From Cryomorphaceae bacterium (GTDB lineage Bacteria > Bacteroidota > Bacteroidia > Flavobacteriales > Schleiferiaceae), in contig CATITW010000347.1 in the NCBI GenBank assembly GCA_949547975.1, positions 1 through 9,130 of the forward strand: DNA of 9,130 bases. Direction: 5' to 3'. How positions within the stretch are numbered: position 1 is the stretch's first letter; each line of letters starts with the position of its first letter. Of the stretch, positions 1-6,147 are shown piece by piece. Both the position numbers and the translations under genes were made by a program. Under the pieces are notes generated by a model. The model was not told the DNA's origin and did not search any database. It was given only the letters and a program-made list of their open reading frames with translations.

Positions 1-330
1 CTTCAGCTGTTCGTCAAAGGGCACGAGGAGTGGATCACTCCGGTTACGCTGATTTCTGGTTTAGAAGGGGAGGGCTTTGAGGAATTGGCCCAAGATCTCG
101 AACGCTATGAAAGGCACCACAAGATTAAAGGACAATTCGAACGCAAACGCGCTGAGCAACGTCTGTTCTGGTTTGAGCGTTCTTTAAGTGAAGGTTTAGA
201 TCGCCTACTTGCCGGAATGGAAAGCTGGAATACGGCAAAGGCTGAGCTTCGCGAACAGGTCGCCTCAGGTGCACTCAGTCCATTCGAGGCGGGAGAAGTG
301 CTTTTGGAACGTGTTCGTAGAAATTTCTAG
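1..330 (+). CDS. meaB: Methylmalonyl-CoA mutase-associated GTPase MeaB, C-terminal fragment
   Basis: The reading frame is open from the first base of the window, so this is the 3' end (109 codons) of a gene that begins to the left. The encoded end matches my knowledge of the MeaB/ArgK (human MMAA-like) P-loop GTPases. It has the W-x-x-P-V-x-x-I-S segment (WITPVTLISG) that closes the GTPase domain, then a G-x-G-x-x-E-L stretch. A long Arg/Glu-rich helical region with R-x-x-Q/R-x-x-F/W spacing follows, and the last segment is G-A-L-S-P-F-E-A, typical of the C-terminal dimerisation arm. MeaB binds methylmalonyl-CoA mutase in the cytosol and protects or reloads its adenosylcobalamin cofactor, linking propionate and succinate metabolism. 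The GTP-binding motifs lie outside the window, so they cannot be checked. The stop codon (328-330) sits inside a hairpin shared with the convergent gene. Confidence 0.82.
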   Translation, partial: LQLFVKGHEEWITPVTLISGLEGEGFEELAQDLERYERHHKIKGQFERKRAEQRLFWFERSLSEGLDRLLAGMESWNTAKAELREQVASGALSPFEAGEVLLERVRRNF

Positions 331-340
331 GCTTAGAAAT
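323..340. terminator. Candidate bidirectional hairpin at the convergent meaB / DUF7935 ends
   Basis: The sequence ATTTCTA-GGCT-TAGAAAT is a perfect 7-bp inverted repeat with a 4-base loop. It spans both stop codons (TAG 328-330 on +, TAA 335-333 on -). Because it is symmetrical it could end transcription from both sides. The stem is A/T-rich and no clear T-tract follows, so terminator function is inferred from position only. Confidence 0.35.
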
Positions 341-854
341 GACGGGCTGCTTCGTGCTTGATCAGCAGTACAGCGGCTTTCGTAGGGAAAATTTCACTCG
401 ACATCTCTGCTTCAATCAAACGTCTTGAAAGATCAGCTGCGGTTGCATCCGCGCCCAATTCTGCTGCCGTTTTGTTGATCAAACTCACCACCTGGCTTTT
501 CGCGCTGACCACATGGTCCCAGCTCTTGTCTGAGAAATAAATTTGCTGGGTAATGTTGTAATCAAACTCTTGACGTACACTCTCAACGAGCACTTTGCGG
601 TAGATTCCGATGTCCATCTTCTCGGGTTTAACGCGGATCACCAAATGGTTCGGAGTGATGCGTTCTAGTAGCATGATCACGCGCTCAAAGGCTTGAAAAC
701 GCATCGGAAGTGCCTGTTTACTGAGGTCCTTGCGCAGATAGAACGCACGACGTTTCTCTTCGTTGTCCACAAAATTGGACAAGAGTAAGTAGGTGAGTAG
801 CAGCATCAAAGCCGCTGGAAAGGTGTATTTAAGGATTTCAATAAATGCTTCCAT
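333..854 (-). CDS. DUF7935-family membrane-anchored protein of unknown function
   Basis: I recognise this as a small Bacteroidota family (DUF7935) with no known function. With the ATG at 854 the protein has 173 residues. Residues about 5-26 form one hydrophobic segment (PAALMLLLTYLLLSNF), followed by a charged K/R/E stretch. The remainder is soluble, mostly helical, and likely cytoplasmic. The C-terminal half (residues about 80-173) has no enzyme motif that I recognise. The frame stays open up to a TTG at 902, but I prefer ATG 854: it places the membrane segment right at the N-terminus, and a promoter-like sequence (874-905) lies between the two candidates. The gene ends 2 bases from meaB in convergent orientation and is divergent from the aminotransferase. 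A housekeeping role is possible but cannot be read from the sequence. Confidence 0.7.
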   Translation of the reverse strand: MEAFIEILKYTFPAALMLLLTYLLLSNFVDNEEKRRAFYLRKDLSKQALPMRFQAFERVIMLLERITPNHLVIRVKPEKMDIGIYRKVLVESVRQEFDYNITQQIYFSDKSWDHVVSAKSQVVSLINKTAAELGADATAADLSRRLIEAEMSSEIFPTKAAVLLIKHEAARHF

Positions 855-863
855 GAAAGTGTG

Positions 864-891
864 TTGAGGCTTACAAATATCGTTATTTTTG
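864..891 (+). promoter_or_regulatory. Candidate promoter for the aminotransferase operon
   Basis: TTG (864-866), a 17-base spacer and TATTTTTG (884-891) match the Bacteroidota -33/-7 consensus, with a perfect TAnnTTTG box. Initiation would fall near 896-900, about 15 bases before ATG 914. The element overlaps the oppositely directed promoter at 874-905, so the two probably cannot be occupied by RNA polymerase at the same time. Confidence 0.6.
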
Positions 892-905
892 CCGCTCGAC
901 AATAG
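874..905 (-). promoter_or_regulatory. Candidate promoter for the DUF7935 gene (Bacteroidota -33/-7 type)
   Basis: On the - strand, TTG (902-900) is followed after 18 bases by GATATTTG (881-874). This matches the TTG/TAnnTTTG pattern of the Bacteroidota primary sigma factor except for the first base of the -7 box. Transcription would begin around 865-870, leaving a leader of about 10-15 bases before ATG 854. No clear Shine-Dalgarno sequence is present, which is common in this phylum. Confidence 0.5.
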
Positions 906-913
906 TATTTCTC

Positions 914-2113
914 ATGCAAGCACTTTCAGATCGCGCCCAGCAGATGGGCCTACCCATGACCATTGAGATGGCGAAAAAAGCTCGTGAGCTGAGCGCCACA
1001 GGTAAAAACGTTATCAGCTTATCGTTAGGTGAGCCAGATTTCGATACGCCAGATTTCATTAAATCGGCGGCGAATGAAGCGATGGATCAAAACTACACGC
1101 ACTACATGCCGGTTCCTGGTTTTGCGGATTTGCGCGAGTCTATTGCGGCGAAGTTCCAAAGAGACAATGGCCTGACGTATACTGCGGATCAGATCGTAGT
1201 GAGCACTGGGGCGAAGCAGAGTTTGTTGAACATTTTCCTTGCCTTGGTAAATCCAGGCGAAGAGGTGATCATCCCTGCGCCGTACTGGGTGAGCTACATG
1301 GACCAAGCGAAATACTGTGGTGCTGAGGTTAAAGTGCTACCTACGAGTATGGAGAGTGGCTTTAAAATCACTGCTGCACAGCTCGAAGAGGCCATCACTG
1401 AAAAATCGAAGGTGCTGATCTTTTCTTCTCCGAACAACCCATGTGGTGCCATCTACAGCAAAGAAGATTTAGCTGCGATCGCTGCAGTGGTTGCGAAGCA
1501 TCCTAACTTGTATATCATCTCGGACGAGATTTATGAATTATTGAACTATGGTGAAGTTGCGCATACCTCCATCGCTAGTTTCCCTGAAGTCTACAACCAG
1601 ACTATCACGGTAAACGGTTTGTCGAAAGGGTTCGCGATGACCGGGTGGCGTATCGGGTACATCGGAGCTCCGGAATGGATCGCGAAGGCGTGTACGAAAT
1701 TCCAGTCCAATTTTACTTCAGGTACCTGTTCCGTTGCACAGCGCGCTTGTAAAGCAGCCGTTGAAGCAGACCCGTCTTCTGTGAAATACATGGTCGACAC
1801 CTTTGCGGGCCGTCGCGCTAAAATGGTCGAATGGATCAGCGCAGTAGAAGGCTTCGAACTAGATACTCCTCCAGGTGCATTTTATGTGTTCCCACGCATT
1901 ACCCAGCTCCTTGGGAAAAAATTCAACGGGAAGACGATTGAAACGGCGCTCGATCTCAGCATGTATTTGCTGGAAGAAGGACTCGTAAGTACGGTTCCTG
2001 GCGATGCCTTCGGTCTACCGGGCTACATCCGCTTTTCTTACGCTGCCGCAGAGGCAGATCTGAAAGAGGCTGTGATTCGCGTTGCGGCAGCCGTTGCAAA
2101 CTTAGAGGACTAA
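914..2113 (+). CDS. Aspartate aminotransferase-type class I PLP aminotransferase
   Basis: This 399-residue cytosolic enzyme of the fold-type I aminotransferases has the full set of active-site motifs. They are SLGEPDFDTP (36-45), YTHYMPVPG (61-69), TGAKQ (98-102), SSPNNPCG (171-178, with Asn175), SDEIY (203-207, with the PLP-pyridine Asp204), SKGFAMTGWRIGY (237-249, with Schiff-base Lys238 and phosphate-binding Arg246) and IRFSYA (372-377, with Arg373, which binds the substrate alpha-carboxylate). The TGAKQ lysine (101) resembles the residue that recognises the distal carboxylate in subgroup Ib aspartate aminotransferases (Thermus type). Aspartate/oxaloacetate and glutamate/2-oxoglutarate are therefore the likely pairs, with prephenate as a possible extra substrate. 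Length is normal for the family. The gene leads an apparent operon: the next start is 2 bases after its stop. It could be named aspC or aatA, but substrate specificity is inferred. Confidence 0.9.
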   Translation: MQALSDRAQQMGLPMTIEMAKKARELSATGKNVISLSLGEPDFDTPDFIKSAANEAMDQNYTHYMPVPGFADLRESIAAKFQRDNGLTYTADQIVVSTGAKQSLLNIFLALVNPGEEVIIPAPYWVSYMDQAKYCGAEVKVLPTSMESGFKITAAQLEEAITEKSKVLIFSSPNNPCGAIYSKEDLAAIAAVVAKHPNLYIISDEIYELLNYGEVAHTSIASFPEVYNQTITVNGLSKGFAMTGWRIGYIGAPEWIAKACTKFQSNFTSGTCSVAQRACKAAVEADPSSVKYMVDTFAGRRAKMVEWISAVEGFELDTPPGAFYVFPRITQLLGKKFNGKTIETALDLSMYLLEEGLVSTVPGDAFGLPGYIRFSYAAAEADLKEAVIRVAAAVANLED

Positions 2114-2115
2114 CG

Positions 2116-2532
2116 ATGTCTAAAATAGAGGTTTCCCACGGCGAGGTGTTGGACAAGCACACCATCCTTGTGATCAAAAGCGAGCGGATTAAGAGCGAAG
2201 CAAAATTGGCAAATATTGTCAAAGAGCAACAGGCGCTTTCTGTCGCGGTTGCGGGAATCTATCAAAGCTTAGAGGATGTTGCTGCCTTGCACCAGCTCGT
2301 GGAAAAACTCAAGGGGATCAATGAAAAACTTTGGGATGTGGAGGATGCCCTTCGCGTGCACGAAAAAGAAGGCGACTTTGGTCAGGGCTTTATTGAATTG
2401 GCCAGGAGTGTGTATTATTTAAATGATGAGCGTGCGGCCATAAAAAAGGCGATTAACACGTTCACGGACTCGCCTTTTACGGAGGAAAAATCCTACGAAT
2501 CGTACGGGAATAGCGGGAAGACTGCAGATTAA
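2116..2532 (+). CDS. DUF6165-family protein of unknown function
   Basis: The 138-residue protein is soluble, with no signal peptide or membrane segment. I recognise the family (DUF6165) from its N-terminal pattern IEVSHGEVLDKHTILVIK (4-21), the central INEKLWDVEDALRVHE (68-83), the ARSVYYLNDERAAIKKAIN segment (95-113) and the closing EEKSYESY. These blocks are strongly conserved in the family, which I recall as often lying near glycan or glycosyltransferase genes, but its biochemical role is not known to me. The composition is mostly helical with many charged residues, so a coiled-coil-like fold is likely. It starts 2 bases after the aminotransferase stop, so the two genes are almost certainly co-transcribed and may be translationally coupled. 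No catalytic motif is evident. Confidence 0.75.
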   Translation: MSKIEVSHGEVLDKHTILVIKSERIKSEAKLANIVKEQQALSVAVAGIYQSLEDVAALHQLVEKLKGINEKLWDVEDALRVHEKEGDFGQGFIELARSVYYLNDERAAIKKAINTFTDSPFTEEKSYESYGNSGKTAD

Positions 2533-2561
2533 CGTACCTTCGGGGAGTAGATGTCAACGAA

Positions 2562-4412
2562 TTGAGTTTCAAAAAAAGCATACAACAACGGTTCAGCTCG
2601 GTCAAGAAGCGTTTCGACGTTCGTCTGAATGCCGTGCGAGAGCTGATCAACATTCGTCTGTACGACAGTAGGGACCGCGTGTTGAATGTCTTGTCAAAGG
2701 GCTCGCTTTTCGTTGCGTTGTCCACTATCGTTTCTCTAGTTTTCTACCATGGATTTGAATTGGATGCATCTCAAAATCAGACGGTAGGATACATCGTACG
2801 TGCCTCTATCGGGTACTATTTGATCAAGTTTTTGCTGGAATTGTTCTATAATTTTCAGCCCAAGCAGTTTCTCAAAGACCGCAAGTGGGAAGCGCTGCTC
2901 ATGCTCTTTTTGGTCTTAGATATTGTCGCGATCAACACCGCACACGTCGAAATATTGAGTGCTTTAGGAAATTTCATAGGCGTTCCCGGGTTGCAGTCGG
3001 GCTTCCTACTCATGCTTCAGTTCTACTTCCTAATCATCGTAGGTTTGGAGTTTGGCCGAGTAGGAGAGGTGTTGCCCAAGAGTAATCTAAGCGCTCCTTC
3101 CTTACTGCTGATCAGTTTTTTAGTGTTGATTGCTTTGGGAACTGGACTGCTCATGCTCCCGGAAATGACCCCATCTGAGAGCAAAGGCTTGGACTTTCTT
3201 ACCGCATTGTTTACCAGTATTTCTGCCTCCTGTGTTACGGGGCTTAGCTTGATTGACATATCCACCGCCCTTAGTTTTAAGGGGCAAACCATCGTCATGA
3301 TCCTCATGCAGCTCGGTGGGCTGAACATCATCTCCTTCGCAGCACTTTTTGCCATTTTACGTGGTGGTTTCGGCATGCGTCAGCAGAACTTTATGAGTGA
3401 AAACCTCGGCGAAAATCTCAAGCAAAGCAGAACACTCGTTGGAGCCATCTTCCGTCTCACGTTCACTATTGAACTGCTGGGTGCCTTGCTGCTCGGCATC
3501 GTCTGGATGGGTTCGTTTGACAGCTTGGGTGAAAATATTTTTTACAGCGTCTTTCATAGTATTAGTGCTTTTAACAATGCCGGATTCAGCTTGTTCTCAG
3601 ATTCGCTAGCCACCCACGGCATCGCGTCATCTCCGGCCATACATTGGGTGATTGCGGTGATGATTGTGCTAGGGGGGATCGGTTTTGGAACCTTATCTGA
3701 TCTTATTCGTCAAGATTGGACTAGGCAACCTTTGGTAAAGTCATGGCGAAACCTCAGAATAGGCACCAAGCTCGGTTTAGTCGTTTCAGGAGTGCTGGTG
3801 CTGTTCGGTGCGGGTGTTTTCTTAGCGCTCGAACCTTCAAGCAGCGGTGCAAGCGCTCACATCAGCCACAGTTTTTTCCAGAGCATCACGGCGCGTACAG
3901 CGGGGTTCAACAGCGTTGACTTTGGCGGTTTGGCCACGCCTACACTTCTAATGATGATCTTCCTGATGTTTGTCGGGGGTGGATCAGGATCTACCGCTGG
4001 AGGTATCAAAACCAGCACCTTCGCCTTGGTGTTTTTATCCGCTGCAGCAACCATTCAAGGGAAAAAGAACATCAACCTGTACAAGCTTCAAATCCCGTGG
4101 GAGCTGATGAACCGAGCCTTTGCCGTGTTCTTATTTGCGGTGGTATTTATCTTCTTGGGCATCTTCGCCCTTACGGTGTTAGAGCCCGATATGGAGCTCC
4201 TAGATTTAGCCTTCGAGCAGGTAAGTGCGTTCTGTACGGTGGGATTAAGTACGGGCATTACCGCAGATCTATCGCTGGGTAGTCAAACGGTGCTGATGCT
4301 CAGTATGCTCGTAGGTCGTGTGGGAACGCTCACCCTTGCTTTTGCGTTGAGTGGTCAGCATCCGGAGCTGAACAAATTTACCTATCCAAAGGCGAACATG
4401 AACGTAGGCTAA
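2562..4412 (+). CDS. trkH: TrkH/KtrB-type potassium uptake membrane subunit, N-terminally extended
   Basis: This 616-residue inner-membrane protein of the Trk/Ktr superfamily carries the four pore-loop repeats that form the potassium pathway. The selectivity-filter triplets are VTG (225-227), NAG (339-341), TAG (446-448) and TVG (559-561). The flexible Gly/Ser-rich gate segment GGGSGSTAGGIKT follows the third repeat at 472-484. Before the conserved core lie about 170 residues with a basic cytoplasmic N-terminus and roughly four hydrophobic segments (about 48-62, 77-97, 110-126, 146-163), as I recall for long Bacteroidota forms. The start is uncertain. TTG 2562 is the only usual start codon in this frame near the N-terminus, whereas a GGGGAG-like ribosome site (2542-2547) lies closer to ATG 2551, which is out of frame. 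No TrkA/KtrA regulatory subunit gene follows. The gene is 29 bases behind the DUF6165 gene and probably in the same operon. Confidence 0.9.
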   Translation: MSFKKSIQQRFSSVKKRFDVRLNAVRELINIRLYDSRDRVLNVLSKGSLFVALSTIVSLVFYHGFELDASQNQTVGYIVRASIGYYLIKFLLELFYNFQPKQFLKDRKWEALLMLFLVLDIVAINTAHVEILSALGNFIGVPGLQSGFLLMLQFYFLIIVGLEFGRVGEVLPKSNLSAPSLLLISFLVLIALGTGLLMLPEMTPSESKGLDFLTALFTSISASCVTGLSLIDISTALSFKGQTIVMILMQLGGLNIISFAALFAILRGGFGMRQQNFMSENLGENLKQSRTLVGAIFRLTFTIELLGALLLGIVWMGSFDSLGENIFYSVFHSISAFNNAGFSLFSDSLATHGIASSPAIHWVIAVMIVLGGIGFGTLSDLIRQDWTRQPLVKSWRNLRIGTKLGLVVSGVLVLFGAGVFLALEPSSSGASAHISHSFFQSITARTAGFNSVDFGGLATPTLLMMIFLMFVGGGSGSTAGGIKTSTFALVFLSAAATIQGKKNINLYKLQIPWELMNRAFAVFLFAVVFIFLGIFALTVLEPDMELLDLAFEQVSAFCTVGLSTGITADLSLGSQTVLMLSMLVGRVGTLTLAFALSGQHPELNKFTYPKANMNVG

Positions 4413-4425
4413 AATCAGCCGCGTT
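4401..4425. terminator. Candidate hairpin between convergent trkH and oxygenase genes
   Basis: AACG-ta-GGCT-aaaatc-AGCC-g-CGTT forms a stem of two 4-bp blocks with a small internal loop and a 6-base loop. It overlaps the trkH stop codon in the 25-base convergent gap. There is no T-tract on either side, so the assignment as a terminator rests mainly on its position between convergent genes. Confidence 0.3.
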
Positions 4426-4437
4426 CACTGGTCCTGC

Positions 4438-5253
4438 TTATTTGTTCTTATCCTGAAAATCCAAGTCTTTCAAGCCGAGCGTCTTCAGTAGTTTCTTCCC
4501 GTTAATCTTCAAGGTTTCTTTTACACTCGTTGCCAATTTTCTTGCGGCATTGTCGTCCGGACGTGAAATGAACTTCGAATCGCGGTAGTGCACACCTTCT
4601 TCCGGTTTGGTGTAGTAATAGGTGTAGAAGCTCTTACGAGACTCTCCTTCGGGAATGTTGATTTTCTTATACCCGTGTGGGCTATTGTCATCGGTGTAGA
4701 AAATCACTGCAGTGTTGAACGTCGGTGGAACCTTCACCACACATTCGGTCATTTCCTTGTTCCAGAGCTCAAGATCTCCTCCGTATTCTGGTTTCCAATC
4801 TCTATTGAGGTAAACAAGAAGATTTATGCGTCTCCACAAACCCAATTTTGGATTCATGTTTACATCGATATGTACATCCACATACGATCCGTTTTTTCCC
4901 TGGTGCACGCCCGAGCCTAAGGCATCGCTGGTCGTATGCAGTCCATCAATACCCGTGATTTTGCACAGCATTTCACCCCACTGCGGCGACTGAATAGCCT
5001 CACGAATTTTCGTGAACGCAGGATGCCAACGCTCAAAATGATAATCTTCACTCTTGTCTTCATTCAGGCTCTTACGTTTCACGTTCAAATCTGAAATCGA
5101 AGGGAAATTCTCAAACAAGGCATGCGCGATTTCATCGGTAAAGAAATCCTCCATCACCAAATATTTGCACGGTTGCGCATTGTGGTAGTGTTCGCTCAAT
5201 GTTTGTGCAACCTCCAGGTCGAGGTATTTAGGATTGATTATGCCTTGTGCCAT
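4438..5253 (-). CDS. 2-oxoglutarate/Fe(II)-dependent oxygenase (prolyl-hydroxylase-like fold)
   Basis: Starting at ATG 5253, the product has 271 residues. The iron-binding facial triad is visible as H128-x-D130 in YVDVHID and a distal His193 in NSPHGY. Arg206 in ESRKSFY is placed as the usual 2-oxoglutarate C5-carboxylate anchor. Between them lie the core strands NLLVYLNRDW (144-153) and YGGDLELW (157-164), typical of the 2OG-FeII_Oxy_3/P4H-like group. The enzyme should couple 2-oxoglutarate decarboxylation to hydroxylation of an unknown substrate; there is no signal peptide, so it acts in the cytoplasm. The C-terminal 40 residues are Lys-rich and outside the fold. The frame extends 8 codons upstream to a TTG (5277), but that codon lies inside a perfect -7 box, so ATG 5253 is preferred. 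It is convergent with trkH and lies 33 bases downstream of the SDR gene, from which it may also be read. Confidence 0.85.
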   Translation of the reverse strand: MAQGIINPKYLDLEVAQTLSEHYHNAQPCKYLVMEDFFTDEIAHALFENFPSISDLNVKRKSLNEDKSEDYHFERWHPAFTKIREAIQSPQWGEMLCKITGIDGLHTTSDALGSGVHQGKNGSYVDVHIDVNMNPKLGLWRRINLLVYLNRDWKPEYGGDLELWNKEMTECVVKVPPTFNTAVIFYTDDNSPHGYKKINIPEGESRKSFYTYYYTKPEEGVHYRDSKFISRPDDNAARKLATSVKETLKINGKKLLKTLGLKDLDFQDKNK

Positions 5254-5274
5254 GATATACTCGTTTGTGAACTT

Positions 5275-5282
5275 CAAATATA
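5275..5282 (-). promoter_or_regulatory. Candidate -7 box for the 2OG oxygenase gene
   Basis: TATATTTG on the - strand matches TAnnTTTG exactly. It lies 21 bases before ATG 5253, in the short gap after the SDR gene. I find no TTG at the expected -33 distance, so promoter strength is doubtful. The box also explains the misleading in-frame TTG at 5277. Confidence 0.45.
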
Positions 5283-5286
5283 GCCG

Positions 5287-6099
5287 TTAGCTATTCTTTT
5301 TGCGTGTGACATCTGTCAGTTTTCCATAAACCCCGAAGAATAGTTTCGGTAAATAGCGCTTAAACGGCACTGCAAAACGCTCATATCCGCCTATAAATAG
5401 ATGCTTCGGTGGATGCTTTCTCCCGGCCTTTTTCACGAACCTCTTCGCCAATTCCTCCGGCAACATCCCTTTCTCTTGAGCGACACTGTTTTTTCCGATC
5501 GGTTGGCCGTCTGGACCTAGACTGCTCAAAGTCACACTCGTATTTACAAAACCAGGGCTCAACAAGCCGATGTGCACGCCAGTGCCGCGCATCTCAAACT
5601 GCAGGCTTTCGAAATAGCCCACAACCGCAAACTTACTCGCCGGATATGCCGCCAGCGAAGGACTACCAAAATAGCCTAGAATGCTAGCCACGGTCCAAAT
5701 CTGACCTTGATTTCTTTCTGTGAACTGGGGGAGGAGTGCCTTGGTAAGCGCTACGGCGCCCCAAAGATTGACTTCCATGACCTGACGTTCTACGGCGAAG
5801 TCCATTTCCTGGACGGTGCCTAGATGCCCCATGCCTCCGTTGTTGATCAGCACATCAATATGACCTTTCACGGCCATTGCTTCAGCGGCCCATTCGGGAG
5901 CCTGATCATGTGCCGCTAGATCCAGCGGTAATACATAGGATGCTTCAGGGAAGGGCAGCTCTGACTGCAGCTGCTCTAATAAGTTTCTGCGACGTGCAGA
6001 GAGTATGGTGAATGCGCCAGTGCGGTTATAGGCTTGGGCCAAAGCCCAGCCTATACCACTACTTGCACCTGTAATCCAAACGATTTTTGACTGTTTCAT
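5287..6099 (-). CDS. Short-chain dehydrogenase/reductase (SDR, classical type)
   Basis: This 270-residue cytosolic NAD(P)-dependent oxidoreductase has a Rossmann fold. It shows the cofactor motif TGASSGIG (10-17), the NNGG motif (86-89, usually NNAG) and the catalytic tetrad Asn111, Ser139, Tyr152 and Lys156 (Y-P-A-S-K). SPGFVNT (181-187) follows at the usual place for the post-catalytic loop. The Arg-rich SARRRN segment (34-39) after strand 2 suggests NADP(H) rather than NAD(H). The C-terminal extension, with PKRYLPK-like basic and aromatic residues (about 240-270), recalls the DHRS7/11beta-HSD1-like SDR branch, so a lipid-like or hydrophobic carbonyl/alcohol substrate is possible but not shown. 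ATG 6099 follows the helicase stop by 40 bases with no recognisable promoter box between them, so co-transcription with the helicase gene is plausible. Confidence 0.9.
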   Translation of the reverse strand: MKQSKIVWITGASSGIGWALAQAYNRTGAFTILSARRRNLLEQLQSELPFPEASYVLPLDLAAHDQAPEWAAEAMAVKGHIDVLINNGGMGHLGTVQEMDFAVERQVMEVNLWGAVALTKALLPQFTERNQGQIWTVASILGYFGSPSLAAYPASKFAVVGYFESLQFEMRGTGVHIGLLSPGFVNTSVTLSSLGPDGQPIGKNSVAQEKGMLPEELAKRFVKKAGRKHPPKHLFIGGYERFAVPFKRYLPKLFFGVYGKLTDVTRKKNS

Positions 6100-6129
6100 T
6101 CAGTAGAAAAAGTTTGGCAGTAATTTACA

Positions 6130-6147
6130 GCAATAAAGCTTATTTGC
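6130..6147 (-). repeat. Imperfect inverted repeat at the 3' end of deaD
   Basis: GCAATAA and TTATT(T)GC flank a 3-base loop, giving a 7-bp stem with one bulged base around the deaD stop codon (6142-6140). It could be a weak 3' end hairpin. It is A/T-rich, without a T-tract, and may not stop readthrough into the SDR gene. Confidence 0.25.

Noticed and set aside
1025..1306. A - strand open frame within the aminotransferase gene, and similar ones at 1591-1800 and 1956-2222
   Set aside because: They are opposite strongly conserved coding sequence, have Arg/His-rich unlikely compositions and no promoter.
2535..2542. TACCTTCG before trkH, one mismatch from the -7 consensus
   Set aside because: There is no TTG at the -33 distance, and the tight gene spacing favours an operon. 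I did not list it as a promoter.
6100..6139. The gap between the helicase and SDR genes as a promoter region
   Set aside because: I find no TAnnTTTG on the - strand in these 40 bases, so the SDR gene is more likely read from upstream.
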